Shown here in pieces: positions 1-11,500 of a stretch of 64,000 nucleotides of DNA. Both the position numbers and the translations under genes were made by a program. Below the pieces are notes generated by a model. That model searched no databases and had not been told where the DNA came from. It was given only the letters and a program-made list of their open reading frames with translations. Position 1 is the first letter of the stretch. The number at the start of each line of letters is the position of its first letter. This DNA is from Poa pratensis. Lineage: Eukaryota; Streptophyta; Magnoliopsida; Poales; Poaceae. The stretch is taken from assembly GCA_947311845.1 (NCBI GenBank), contig CAMZMU010000020.1, forward strand, positions 37,393,010 through 37,457,009, read 5' to 3'.

Positions 1-1130
1 GTATCCCGGGTAGGGTCAAGGCTTGGCATAAGGTGGTGTTCCAAGTTGTGCCGAGGTACGGAAAGGGCCGACCTGTTTGGGCCTGGGAAGGTCCGAGCTT
101 CATCTTGACCTGGAGAATACAGGCCGACCTATTTGGCCCAGAGGGGTCCGAGGTATACTAGTGGCCAGGGCCGAGGTTCACAGTCCGAGCTATGTTCTGC
201 CGACCTAACTACCTCAGTGCGGTGGTTTGCGTTGTGGGTGCAGGAGAAGCTGTGGGAAGGAAGTAAGATCCGAGCTAGTAAAAGATATTAAGCGCAAGAC
301 CCAAGGTACGGACGCACACCGTGCCGAGCTAACCGAGGTGTGGGCTGTAGGTCGGGCCGGAGTCAATGCTCCTGTCACTTCCAGCCGGGTACTAGAGCGC
401 CTGACACGGGAGCGTCTGTCAAGGAGCATGGCAGAGGCGTGCTCCGGGTTCGGCGGGCCTGCACGTCTCCGACCGCTGACCACGCGAGGTCTGGGTAAAG
501 GCTACGAGGTAGCTCTGCCAGGCCACGTCCTGTCTCGGTCAGAGGGGACATGCTAGCTCTGCCGTAGGCTACAGGAGATGGGCAAGCCACGTCTTGTCCC
601 CGACCGAGGTACGGTGGTACGGTGGTGACCGTTGCAGAGGCATGGCAACAGTGTTCTGCGAGGGGCACAATGGTAACCCGGCTGGCCTATATAGTGGGCT
701 TCACCCCCTCCTGCTAAGGGACGGACGATCAGGATCAAGATAGAGAGAGAGAGAGGAAGCTCGGAACACCTCGGAGAGACCTCGGTTCAGGCTCGGAGTG
801 CCTTTTCCTCTCTTTGTAGCATCATCTTCCACCTCGAGTTCTCACCATTGTATCATCATACAGCTCGAGGAGCAGCTTGTACTTGTCACTTTGAGCTATA
901 CACTGACTAGGATAGTGCTGCAGTAGGGGTGTTACCTCCGCAAGAGGGCCCCGAAGCAGGGTACATCGTGGTGTGTTTTGTGTTCTTGCTTTCTTGGTTC
1001 TTTGTTCGTGTTCTTGCGTGTTCTTGCGTGTGCACTTCTTGAGTGCATAAACCCTCCCCGGATTCCCCCAACGACCATTCGGCCCCATCTTAGCCATACC
1101 TATGGCATCTGCCGTGATCCCACCACGACA
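1..1130 (+). repeat. 5' LTR of the Tat Gypsy element (first ~10 nt outside the window)
   Basis: This stretch matches 13472-14606 almost base for base. The downstream copy begins TGTCGGGGGAGTATCC at 13462, while the window begins at GTATCC, so about ten bases are missing upstream. It ends CCACCACGACA at 1130, immediately before the primer-binding site. A CT/GA-rich stretch (about 743-760) and a TATATAG-like motif near 689-695 could be the core promoter, but this is only suggestive. Confidence 0.92.
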
Positions 1131-2006
1131 GTTGGCGCCCACCGTGGGGCAGATTGAGGCGTTGGAGGGAGTTTTCATCCGGACGGGCTCAGGCGAGCGT
1201 GTTCTTTCCGGGCTTGTCGCCAAGATCGGAGAGTTCACCTTCATCAGCGACAACGCGGGGTGTTTCGCCGGCAAGCCCTTCCCCGAGCACGGCTTCACCA
1301 TGATGCTCGGCAGCTTCGTCACGTACGTTGCTGTCGAGGTTGTTCGCGGGTACCCGGAGCAGGTGCTCGTGGACGACGAAACTCCTCTCCTCGCGGCTTT
1401 AGGTCGGCGCATCACTCGCCCCGAGAGCTGCGTAGAGGTGATGGTGACAGGTCCGGTTGACGCCGCTGGCAAAGTAGATGCCAGCCAGTCCAAGGCAGCC
1501 GAGGTTGCTAAGGTGAGATCTGCAAAGCCCAGGCTAGAGAAGGACTTGCCTGGCACCCCAGAGCTGCGGGGCCGAGGTGCGACCCTGGTAGAGATAGTGG
1601 ATACGCTGGCAGACCCAGTAAATCCAGGGTGGACATAGTAGTGACTGTGGCCGACCTAGAGGCAAAGCGTGTCCTGCTGCAGAAGGAGGCTGTAGCAATG
1701 ATAACAGCTAGAGATGAGTTCAATAGAGATCTGCGCGAGTACAATGCAGCGAATGGCTTCACCCCGGTAGCGGTTGATACACATAGGGGAGCCGAGGTGC
1801 GGCAGAGAGGCAAGGGGCTCAATGATGAGCTAAACAGGGAGGCTCGACCTACCACCTCGGCTAGGAGTGGGAGTCGCGTGTCAACTGGAAGGCCGGTGTA
1901 TAGTTCCCCTGCTAAGAACCTCAGAGCTGCCGAGGCAGGCAGGGCCGAGCTATCCGGATTATCTGGAGATGCATGGCGTGCGCAGCAGAAGCGAGTAATG
2001 AGTTAG
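1102..2006 (+). pseudogene. N-terminal leader part of Tat gag, frameshifted
   Basis: Two overlapping open frames (1102-1638 and 1629-2006) precede the recognisable gag core. The first opens inside the 3' end of the 5' LTR, reads through the primer-binding site and encodes about 178 residues without a known motif. The second encodes a charged, helical-looking stretch (residues ADLEAKRVLLQKEAVAMI). It ends where the gag frame at 1973 begins. The frame changes at about 1630 and 1990 suggest single-base indels in what was one gag leader. I see no catalytic motif here, and the true start codon is uncertain. Confidence 0.5.
1133..1150 (+). other. Primer-binding site of the Tat Gypsy element
   Basis: The sequence TGGCGCCCACCGTGGGGC starts three bases after the LTR end. 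Its TGGCGCC start is complementary to a tRNA 3' end with CCA, as expected for minus-strand priming. I did not assign the tRNA isotype. Confidence 0.8.
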
Positions 2007-3367
2007 TATATGTGGCTAACCAGCAGAATGAGGCTCTCCGCAGAGCAAATGCCGGGGCTGGTGATTCAGAGATGGTTTATTCAGCTAGGCCAGTCAGTCA
2101 GGTGTCCAAGGGGCAAGCCTCGTCTCCACTCGTCGGAGGAGCCGATCGAGCCCGGAGTGTCACCTCGGGTCAGAACCAGCAGCTGCAGATGTATGATCCA
2201 GTCCTAGCAGCAAAGCAGAAGGCGGGCCAGGGCAATGCTAGCCGAGCTAAGGGAAACCCCGGCCCAGGCAATGCGAGCCGGGCTAAGGGTAACTCCGGTC
2301 AGGGAAATCAGAACGGCGGTCAAGCGGCATCGGCTGGCCGAGGTAAACCACCTCCGCCCCCGAGGTATCAGCAACAACCTCGGCAGCAGGGGCAGTATCA
2401 GCGAGAGCCGGAGTATGTTCAGCAACCTCAGAACGTCGGTCAAGGCGATGACCGATATGATGATGGAGACTCGGCCATGGCACGAGCTGGATACCACAGA
2501 GTGGATGGGGCGTTGGGACCTCGGATAGGAGGTCGGATGTTAGCTCCAGGCGATGTCCGTAACAAGCTGGATAGACTCTACTTGTCTGAGCAACTGGAGG
2601 AGGAAGGCCCTCCTGGTCCGGCATGTTTTGGACCTCGGATCATGAAGGAGCCACCACCACCAGTATCTCAGTTCCAGTTAGGTCGGAACACCAAGCCATA
2701 CAATGGGAGCACCAAGCCACAAGATTGGCTGACAGATTATGTATCCTCGGTGCACATTGCGGGGGGCAATCGCCGATGGGCGGTCCGGTATCTCCCGCAC
2801 ATGTTGGAAGGTCCAGCTCGGATCTGGCTGAATAATTTGCCGGAGTATAGTATCAACTCCTGGATAGACTTGGAGCTGGCGTTTAACAGCAACTTTGCTA
2901 GTACATACAAGAGGCCAAACCGACCTCAGCTCCTGGCGGCATGTAAGCAAGATGATCATGAAACTGACCGAGAATTCTTAACTCGGTGGAGCAATGTTCG
3001 GAATTCCTGTGAAGGAGTGGTAGAGGCCCAGGCCATTTCCTGGTTTGCAGATGGCTGTCGACATGGCAGCATGCTGTGGCAGAGGCTCCAGAGAGATATG
3101 CCGAGATCCCTAGCAGAAACCATCCGGGTTGCAGATTCTTATGCCCTGGGTGATCCGATGCAGCCAGCAGCAGAGGCAGGAGCACGTAACAGAAGGAGGG
3201 AGCCAATAAACAACCGGCTCGGACCAAGGTGTAATGACCGTCAGGAGTTCGGACAGAAGAGGAGGGAGCCGGACTATCCATACCTCCAACCAAGTTGCAG
3301 CGGTGAACCCGGATCAGCCCGGAGCTGGAGGTGTCCAGAGGCCAAAAATCAATGGTCCGGCATTTAG
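1973..3367 (+). pseudogene. gag: Tat Gypsy gag core (Retrotrans_gag family)
   Basis: The frame has a proline/glutamine/glycine-rich N-terminal half and then a typical plant Gypsy gag core (about residues 230-400). Landmarks are the RYLPHMLEGPARIWLNNLP stretch, followed by a helical region with FLTRWSNVRNSCEG and a distal ADSYALGDP segment. This domain assembles the cytoplasmic virus-like particle that packages element RNA. The frame ends at 3367, but equivalent coding continues in the overlapping frame from 3234, so a frameshift lies at about 3290. A C-H-type knuckle (CYHTTDPRKPANHSTRQC) sits in the next frame near 3420-3475, which supports one original gag. Confidence 0.85.
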
Positions 3368-4553
3368 TCCGAACCAGGAGCCACCCATGACCTATGAATC
3401 AATGATAGATGGTCCGTGCTGTTACCATACGACTGACCCGCGCAAGCCAGCCAACCATTCAACCCGGCAGTGCAGCTGGAACCGCAGAATCAGAGAAGAG
3501 GGGGCAAGGGCCGGAGGAATCAGAACAGGACCACCACCTCAGAGATTTCAGCCGAGGTCCCACCCTAATCTGTCCGGAGCAAATGTTACCCCGGTAACCA
3601 CTGCACCTCTTCCGAGGCCTGCAGCAGCAAGACCCGTGAATGTGGTGAATGTCCGAGGTAATAACAACAACAATGGTGCCGGACCAAGTCAGCAGTATGA
3701 ATACCCCGGAAATGACTATAGAGAGGTTCATGCGAGCTATGTGGTCTTTGTGACCGAGCCAACTGACAAGAAGAGCGTGCAGAGGCGTGCCATGGAGGTG
3801 AATGCAGTAATGCCGGTGGTGCCGACCTATATGAACTGGTCTGAGCAGGAGATCACTTGGAGCAGAAAGGACACACCTCGGATCATGCCGAGTCCTGGAA
3901 AGTATGCCCTGGTGGTAGATCCAACGTTGTGTGGGCCTACCAACAATGTGAGGTTCACCCGAGTTCTGGTGGACAATGGCAGTGCCATCAACATCATGTA
4001 CCGAGACACAATGGTGAAATTGGGCATCTCGCCTAATCAGTTGATGCCAAGCAGTTGTACTTTTCATGGGATTGTGCCCGGCGTTTCCTGTGCACCCATG
4101 GGCAAGATATGGGTGGATGTAGCATTTGGAACCAAGGAAAATTGCCGAGTTGAGAGTATCGAGTTCGAGGTGGTGGACTTGGAGAGTGCATACCATGCAC
4201 TGCTTGGAAGGCCGGCTTTGGCCAAGTTCATGATTTCCACCCATGTTGCATACCTGAAGATGAAAATGCCAGGGCCTAATGGGATCATATCCATCTCGGG
4301 TGACTACAAGCGAGCAATTCAGTGTGCCTCGGCGGGATCTAACCTAGCCGAGTCTTTGGTGATCGCAGCCGAGAAGAAGAAGCTGCATCAAGTGGTGGCA
4401 ATGGCGCAGTCAACACAGCTCGGCCTGTCCGGACTGATGAGCCCGGACTCAACTGCGGCGTTCGAGGTACCCAAGGAGACCAAGAAGATCCCCATTGACC
4501 CGGAGCACCCAGAGCATGTGGCCATCATTGGGACCGGGCTAGGCGAGAAATAG
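3234..4553 (+). pseudogene. Gag C-terminus and aspartic protease of the Tat element
   Basis: The first third holds a zinc-knuckle-like motif (C...H...C, about 3420-3475). The protease follows, with the catalytic D-N-G-S-A motif at 3972-3986 and a downstream ALLGRPALAKF stretch typical of plant Gypsy retropepsins. The enzyme would cleave the polyprotein in the particle. The frame stops at an amber TAG (4551-4553). The codons immediately after it are the expected reverse-transcriptase N-terminus (EGELCHFLRENRDIFAW) in the same frame, so this stop is a point interruption inside one long polyprotein. Confidence 0.88.
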
Positions 4554-5252
4554 GAAGGCGAGCTCTGTCACTTCCTCCGTGAGAATCGGGATATCTTTGC
4601 ATGGTCGGCTAAGGACCTGCCAGGTGTTCCGAGGGAGTTGGCAGAGCACTCTTTATTTGTTAGGCCAGAGGTGAAACCGGTGAGGCAACCGACCCGTCGT
4701 CTCTCAGACGACCGGAGACAAGTGGTGCTGGACGAGCTGGCTAAGTTGCTTGCAGCCGGGTTCATAATGGAGGTACTGCATCCGGACTGGATATCCAATC
4801 CGGTCCTGGTGGAAAAGAAGAAAGACGAGCCAGCCGTGGTCAAGGTGTGGCGCATGTGCATTGACTTTACTAACCTCAACAAGGCGTGCCCAAAAGATCC
4901 ATTTCCATTACCTCGGATTGATCAGGTGATCGATTCCACTGCTGGTTGTGAACTGTTATCTTTCATCGATGCGTACTCTGGTTTTCACCAGATACCACTG
5001 AACCCAAAGGATCAAATAAAGACCGCTTTTATTACCCCGTATGGGGCGTATTGCTATCGTGTCATGTGTTTTGGTCTGAGAAATGCCGGGGCAACTTATC
5101 AGAGGTGTATGCAGAAATGCCTGCACTCTCAGATGGGCAAAAATGTGCAAGTGTATGTCGATGATATTGTCATCAAAACTAAGGAAAAATACTCTCCTCG
5201 AGGATCTCGAGGAGACATTTGTGAATTTGAGAAAGTATCGGTTGAAGCTTAA
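4554..5252 (+). pseudogene. Reverse transcriptase, fingers and palm (Tat Gypsy)
   Basis: The frame runs on from the amber codon with no upstream break. It shows the RT core: WRMCIDFTNLNKACPKDPFPLP, the FIDAYSGFHQIPL block, the FGLRNAGATYQR block, and the catalytic YVDD at 5154-5165 (motif C). It copies element RNA into cDNA in the particle. Shortly after YVDD a one-base insertion in an A/T run (about 5185-5192) throws the frame. The correct residues continue in the frame covering 5083-5361, and a second compensating one-base loss at about 5287 restores the frame of the next ORF. The enzyme is therefore broken as read. Confidence 0.9.
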
Positions 5253-5261
5253 CCCGGACAA

Positions 5262-6398
5262 GTGCACCTTTGGTGTCCCGGCTGGAAGTTGCTCGGATTC
5301 CTGGTGTCCAGCCGAGGTATCGAGGTTAACCCGGCCAAAATCCGAGCTATTGAGAGCATGAAGTTACCGAAGTGTTTGAAAGATGTGCAGAAGTTCACAG
5401 GGTGCCTAGCCTCGTTGAGCCGATTTGTAGCTCGGCTAGGAGAAAAAGCCTTACCTTTGTACCAGCTCATGAAGAAAAGTACCGGGTTTACATGGACCCC
5501 GCAGGCCGACGTGGCGTTTGGCGAGCTGAAAAAGATGTTGTCCACTGCCCCGGTGTTAGCGTCACCATTGCACAATGAGCCGATGTTACTTTACATTGCG
5601 GCCACAAACCGAGTTGTAAGTGTGGCAGTGGTGGTGGAGCGCGAAGAAGGTGGCAGGTCGGTGCAGAGACCGGTGTATTACTTGAGCGAGGTGATCTCTA
5701 CCTCGAAGCAGAACTATCCTCACTACCAGAAGATGACGTACGGTGTTTACCTGGCGGTCAAGAAGTTGAAGCATTATTTCCAGGAGCATCCCATGACGGT
5801 GGTGTGCGAAGCTCCAATCTCGGAGATCATCGGGTGCAAAGATGCAACTGGCCGAGTTGCCAAATGGGCGATTGAGGTGTCTCCATATGCACCACATTAC
5901 GAGAGAAGAGACGCAATTAAATCCCAGGCGTTGCCGGACTTCTTTTGTGATTGGGCCGAGATGCAGTATGAGCCACCCAGGCCGGACTATAATTATTGGA
6001 AAATGCATTTTGATGGGTCCAAAACAAAGATCGGGCTGGGGGCTGGTATAGTCCTCACCTCGCCAAAGCAAGATCAGCTGAAGTACGTGCTGCAGATTCA
6101 TTTCTCAGCATCAAACAATGTGGCGGAGTATGAGGCCTTAATCCATGGCCTCAAGGTGGCAAAGGAGATCGGTATCCGGCGTGTAGAGTGCTTCGGCGAT
6201 TCCGACCTGGTGGTGCAACAATCTTCTGGAACTTGGGATGCTCTGGATGCCAACATGGCGTTATATCGGTTCCATGTGCAAAAGATATCCGGGTTCTTTG
6301 AAGGGTGTGAGTACAGGCATATACCTCGGGCAGAAAATGATGCTGCCGACGTGTTGTCAAAGCTCGGTTCATCAAAGAGGCAGTACCACCAGGGGTAG
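5262..6398 (+). pseudogene. RT thumb/connection and RNase H (Tat Gypsy)
   Basis: The N-terminal part is the RT thumb and connection, with the LGFLVSSRGIEVNP motif and an FTWTPQADVAFGELKKML segment. The RNase H domain follows (about 6000-6380). It starts with the catalytic aspartate in HFDGSKTK, continues with NVAEYEALIHGLK and CFGDSDLVVQQ, and ends with RAENDAADVLSKL. This gives the D-E-D-D set needed to remove the RNA template. The frame terminates at 6398. One missing base near 6380 explains this, because the expected continuation lies in the integrase frame. Confidence 0.9.
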
Positions 6399-6409
6399 CC
6401 CTGAATCAC

Positions 6410-7936
6410 TTGAGAACTCCTTCAATCAAACCTTCTCCTGAATCCGAATCTATTTTCATCCCGGCGGAGCAAGAGCCCGGACCTGTTCCAATGGAGGTAG
6501 ACGTCGGATGCGTTTGGTCGGACCCGGGGACTGCGTGGCAGAGCTCGGGGACTGCTCATCCAGACTCGGGGACTGGTCGCAGGATGGTGGAGGAAATAAT
6601 GGAGGAGATTATGGTGGCCGAGCCAATGGAGGTGGATGAGGAACTTTTTCCTTTGCACCCGGTGCCGGAGTGGGCGGAGCAAATTATGAAGTTCATAACG
6701 GAGGGAAGCACGCCAAGTGACACAACCGAGGCTAGGAGGATTCAAAGGAGGGCCAAGGCGTACACCATCATCAACAAGGAGCTCTATAAAAGAAGCGTAA
6801 CCGAGGTGTTGCAACGGTGTGTTGAGCCAGCTGAAGGCAAGGAGATGCTTTTGGAGATCCACCAAGGAGAGTGTGGTCATCATTGCAGCACAAGAGCTCT
6901 GGTGGCCAAGGTGTTTAGGCATGGGTTCTATTGGCCCACTGCTCTTGCTGATGCAGAGGCCATAGTCCGGAGATGTGAAGGATGCCAAAGATTTGCCAAG
7001 CAAACGCATATGCCGGCTTCGGCGCTCAAAACAATTCCTATCACTTGGCCGTTTGCGGTATGGTGTTTGGATATGGTGGGAGAGTTCAAACCAGCCCGAG
7101 GTAACATGACACACATATTGGTGATGGTGGACAAATTCACCAAGTGGATCGAGGTGAAACCAATCCGGAAGTTGGATGGTCATTCAGCAGTGACTTTCTT
7201 GAAGGAGATTATTCTGCGATATGGCTACCCCCATAGCATTATCTCGGACAACGGCACTAACTTTGCTGTTGGAGAGTTCGCTCGGTTTTGCATGAACAAG
7301 GGAATCCGGCTGGACATAGCCTCGGTGGCACACCCGGAGTCTAATGGACAGGTGGAAAGATCAAATGCTCTAGTGTTGGCCGGCATCAAGGCTCGGCTCA
7401 TTGAACCACTGCTGAAAACGCCGGGGTGTTGGATAGATGAGATACCAGCAGTACTGTGGGGTCTAAGGACCACGCCAAATCGATCGACTGGCTATACGCC
7501 ATTTTTTATGGTCTATGGGGCAGAAGCTATGCTACCCACTGACATCGAGTATGATGCGCCCAGAGTGGCAATGTACACTGAAGCCGAGGCAAAAGAGGCT
7601 CGGGAGGATGCAGTAGATCTGCTTGAGGAAGCGAGAGAATTGGCCTCATCTCGGTCAGCAATTTACCAGCAAGGTCTCCGACGTTATCATAGCCGGAGTA
7701 TCAACCCTCGTGTGTTTCACGAGGGAGATTTGGTGCTGAGGTTGGTGCAGCGCAAGAAAGGCCGGCACAAGTTGTCACCTCCATGGGAGGGACCGTTCGT
7801 TGTGAGCCGAGCTCTGCTCAATGATTCCTACTATCTTATAGATGCGCAGGAACCAAGGGAAGATGGGCTGGACAACCCCGAGTCAGAGGTCAGGCGACCA
7901 TGGAACGTAGCTCTACTCCGACCTTTCTACTCATGA
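6410..7936 (+). CDS. Integrase of the Tat Gypsy element
   Basis: This 508-codon frame holds an acidic, proline-rich linker (about residues 1-100), an HHCC zinc-binding domain (about 6863-6999, ending CEGCQRF) and the rve catalytic core. The catalytic aspartates are at 7070 (WCLDMVGEF) and 7247 (SDNGTNF), and the glutamate is at 7355 (GQVERSN). The last two are separated by 35 residues, the classic D-35-E spacing. A WEGPFVV module near the C-terminus is a Gypsy integrase C-terminal feature, and no chromodomain was seen. The linker contains three copies of a CTCGGGGACT-like DNA motif (6523-6574). The domain itself is uninterrupted, although the upstream polyprotein frames are broken. Confidence 0.92.
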   Translation: MRTPSIKPSPESESIFIPAEQEPGPVPMEVDVGCVWSDPGTAWQSSGTAHPDSGTGRRMVEEIMEEIMVAEPMEVDEELFPLHPVPEWAEQIMKFITEGSTPSDTTEARRIQRRAKAYTIINKELYKRSVTEVLQRCVEPAEGKEMLLEIHQGECGHHCSTRALVAKVFRHGFYWPTALADAEAIVRRCEGCQRFAKQTHMPASALKTIPITWPFAVWCLDMVGEFKPARGNMTHILVMVDKFTKWIEVKPIRKLDGHSAVTFLKEIILRYGYPHSIISDNGTNFAVGEFARFCMNKGIRLDIASVAHPESNGQVERSNALVLAGIKARLIEPLLKTPGCWIDEIPAVLWGLRTTPNRSTGYTPFFMVYGAEAMLPTDIEYDAPRVAMYTEAEAKEAREDAVDLLEEARELASSRSAIYQQGLRRYHSRSINPRVFHEGDLVLRLVQRKKGRHKLSPPWEGPFVVSRALLNDSYYLIDAQEPREDGLDNPESEVRRPWNVALLRPFYS

Positions 7937-8545
7937 AAGGCGCAATGTATGTACCTCGGTTAATCCTTAATAAAAATGTCGGCACTCCGAGGTAAAAGCT
8001 CGGGGACTGCCTCGCTCTTGTGCTTATGTTTTATCTCTGTTTGTCAGTTTTGTTCATATGCCGAACTATTTTGAACCTCGTCTCAAACTTCAAGTAATGT
8101 GTGCTATGAAACTAATCTTGTGACTCGACTGGCATCTGCCTAAAAGGTAGTCAAGAGCAAAGAGGAAAAAACGTGGGAGACATGAAAATGAACTCGGGGA
8201 CTCGGTCCAAAATTATAGTTCGGCATGTGTCGTTTACTAACCCCTGTCTTTACCTTTCGTTTATGTCGGATGACTTTGAAACATACCTCGGAATTTACCA
8301 AGTACTGTATGCTATGAACAACAATCTTGTGACTCGACTGGCATCTGCCTAAAAGGTAGTCAAGAGCAAAGAATGCCAAACATAGTAAACACGAAAGTAA
8401 ACTCGAGCAATCATTCAAAAGGATTCGACGTAAAGCTTAGAAAAGCATGGTTCGGATAAGCATGATAGTAACAGAGGTAGCAAAAGGAACTACTTAAGTT
8501 TGATTACATCTGCGTCCCGGCATACCGGGGATTTAATGAAGTTTT
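7937..8545 (+). repeat. Non-coding 3' region of pol with a two-copy direct repeat
   Basis: No coding potential is seen between integrase and the antisense gene. A segment of about 75 bp containing GTGACTCGACTGGCATCTGC, followed by CTAAAAGGTAGTCAAGAGCAAAG, occurs at about 8090-8163 and again at about 8300-8373, roughly 210 bp apart. CTCGGGGACT motifs lie at 7999 and 8192. The stretch separates the convergent sense and antisense units and may hold their terminators, which is inference. Confidence 0.7.
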
Positions 8546-8571
8546 TTGGCCAAGCATGATAGTAACAGAGT

Positions 8572-11500
8572 TCAGGTCGAGGCATCAGGAATTACGTCGG
8601 CAGCAGCCGAGGTAGCCTGGGAGGTGCTGGCAACGTCGGCAGTAACCTCGGCACCAGCTTGTGGAGAAGCCTCGGTTTCTGCTTCGCGGGTGTCACCATC
8701 GTCACCTTGCTCGGCTTCGACGTCGGATTCTGTTTCGTATTCATCCTCTTCTGGCTCGTCATCTTCGGCGTCGGAGTAGGTGTCTCCCTCGCTCAAGTTC
8801 TTGGTGTTGGCATATCCAGCGAAGAAGGAAGCCATCTTTTCGCGCCGCTGGATGAGAATTGGGTCCGTGGACCAGGGCGAATTTCGGCGAAGAGTGTCCA
8901 TCTTTTCGAGGTCGAGCTTCTCGCACCAAGTCATGATGAATTTGAGAGCGGCATCAGCTCCAGCGCGAGCCGAGGATGAGCGCCACTCTCGAAGTCTTTG
9001 TTCGGCTTCACGAAGCTTGGCGGCGAGCTCAGGCGTAGTATTGGGAGCATCGGCAAGAGGCCACAAGGCTCGGAAAGCAGACACACCTGCATCAAGGAGT
9101 TCGGACCCAATGGTTTTCAAGGGATGGATCCGAGCTTTGATGGCCACGATGTGGTCCTCAATGGTCCAGGCGGGGTTCGTCTCGCTACGCCTCTTCCTGT
9201 GCTGATCAGTGATATTGCGAGCCGAAACTTGGGTGTAGGTGAAGTGCTCTGCAGAAATAGCCTGTTAATAATGAAAGAAACAGTTCGGCAAAGAGCCAGT
9301 ACTGTTGAGGACAAAGCAAGGATAAGGGGGGCAAGAAGCTTACCGTCCATTTCTTTGTTGATACGTTCCAGCGTCGGGAGGAGCTGGTTAACCGAAGCTT
9401 GAAGGGCTTCATAAGCCTCGGTGGCCGAGGTGGCGCGGGCCTCGGCTAACTGGAGCGCATTCTCATGTTCCTTGGCGGCATCCTCCCGAAGTTTCTTCTC
9501 TGTTTCAACAACACTGGCCTTTTCCGCCTGCAGCTGCTCTGTTTCCGACGTCCGCAGCTCGGTGATGCGCTTCAGTTCCTTTACCAGACGAGCTACTTCG
9601 GCTTTCTCTAGTTGGAGCTTTTCGTCCAAAGAGTTCTTTTCTGCAAGGACGGCCTTGTGCTCGTCGTGGAGTTTCTTGTGGTCAAACAGGAGGGTATGGA
9701 AGATGTCCGTGCGGACGTTCATAGTATTCTGCAAGGAAGAAAAACATAGCTCGGTTAGAAAGGCTATACCTCGACAAGAGTCTCGGGGACTCGGAGTCAA
9801 ATCATTGGAAAAATGTTGCCGGGGTATGCCTCGACAGGAGTCTCGGGGACTCGTACCCGAGGTGCATGATAAAGTAAGGTAAAATGGTTTGAGATTCAAG
9901 CCAAACAATTTTAACTCCGGCGGAGCGTCAATAGTTTACCTCGAATCTCGGGGACTGGGAATGGTGGATATTAGATGAGATACTGCATGAAAGTAAAGAG
10001 AATAGGACTTACGTCGATGTTTTGAGCAGCACGCAGGGCAGCGACTTGTAGGTCGTGACGCTTCGGCCGCAGGCGCTGTTTCCCGCAGGGTGCTCACCTA
10101 CCGGAGCAGCTAGGGAGGCCGAGGAGACCTCGTCTGCAGAATTCCAGTCTGCGTTGTAGTGTTCCAAGGAGCCGAGGCTCTGGTCACTGTCAGTGCGCAG
10201 AGGAGGATATCCCCACGGTCCGCCCTGCTCGATGCCCCTAACCGAGGCCTCCAAGGCTTGAGCAGCCTCGGAGCTTGAAGCAGGCCGGTTATCCAGTATA
10301 AGAGATGTCCTCCGAGCATATTCGTCGGCCGGAGGAGCAGTCTCATCAACGGGTGCGGCAAATGGAGGAATTCGGCGTGACACCGGGGAGGAGACCTCGG
10401 TTGCATCCTTGAAGGAGAAGAGATAGTCAGGGTGCCAGACCCAGATGTTGGTTTGGGGGTGACCTTAGACTTCACCATCTCTTTCTCTTTCTCCTTGCCT
10501 TTCTCCAACGGCAAGGTAGTCTGGCGAACTGGTTTTTGGGGCTGCTGCTTGGGCTGCTGCTTGGGCTGTTGCTTCTGCTGAAGCTTCTGCTGTTGCTGTT
10601 GTTGGTTGCGGGCAGTCTGGCTGCGGGGGGAGAGTCGAGGCTCCGGCAAGGCGGTAGCCGGAGTGCTGGCGCGATTGGTCCCCGCACCGTTTGAGGACGC
10701 GGAGAACTCTGGCCTCGGGGGGGGCAGATTTCTCCAAGGCCGGGCCAGACCTCGGTGGAGGAGATACGGGGCGAGAGTTCGTCGGGGTGGTCGTGGCTTC
10801 AGAGGCACCAACGGGTGCAGTCATGGAGGATACCTCCTGATCCACTTCTATGGGGTCACTGCAACGAAGGAAGATGGTCAAGTGTTAGTACCGAGGTGAT
10901 AAGTTTAAGCAACAAACTTTGTTGGCTATAGAAGCAAAGCATTACCCATCCGAAGTAGGAAACTTCTTGCCCCCTCGGGCATGAGGAGGATTTCCGGACT
11001 TCTTCAGCCGACGTCTCTTGACCGGAGCCGCAGTGGGTCCGGAGGCTCCAGTGGCGGATGGTTCGGCGGCCGAAGTTGCGGCACCAGCGCGTTTCCGGCT
11101 GGTTGCTGGAGTAAAGTTCGGAAGGTGAGGAAGGCAGGAGATAGGTACCGCGTTTATTGGTTCCATGACGAGAAATCCCTCCTCGTCATCCGAAATCTCT
11201 TGAACTGAAGCTTGTGCTTGAGGCTTACCCGCGGTGGTGACGCGGGCCGAGGCAATGGGCATGTAATCCTCGTTGTCAGGGTCCTCGTTGGATGGTGGGT
11301 CCTCGACAGGAAGATCCTTGCCGAAGTGGTCCGCAGGATGGACTCCATCCTCGGCGGTCTGGCGGGAGAACAGCTATATGGCAGACATATGAAAAGGAGT
11401 TAGGAAGAAAATGGTCAAGATGAACGTCGGTAGCAAGACCTCGGTGGTAAAGGAGTACCGAAGAAAACGTCGGAACAGCGTACCTGTTTTGGTGGCTTGG

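Noticed and set aside
214..738. Several overlapping ORFs near the window start, repeated at 13687-14295
   Set aside because: They lie in the two LTR copies of the Tat element and recur because the LTRs are duplicates. They have no domain and are in non-coding LTR sequence.
8546..9882. Plus-strand ORFs over the antisense exons
   Set aside because: They are shadows of the minus-strand coiled-coil and acidic exons and have serine/arginine-rich, low-complexity translations.
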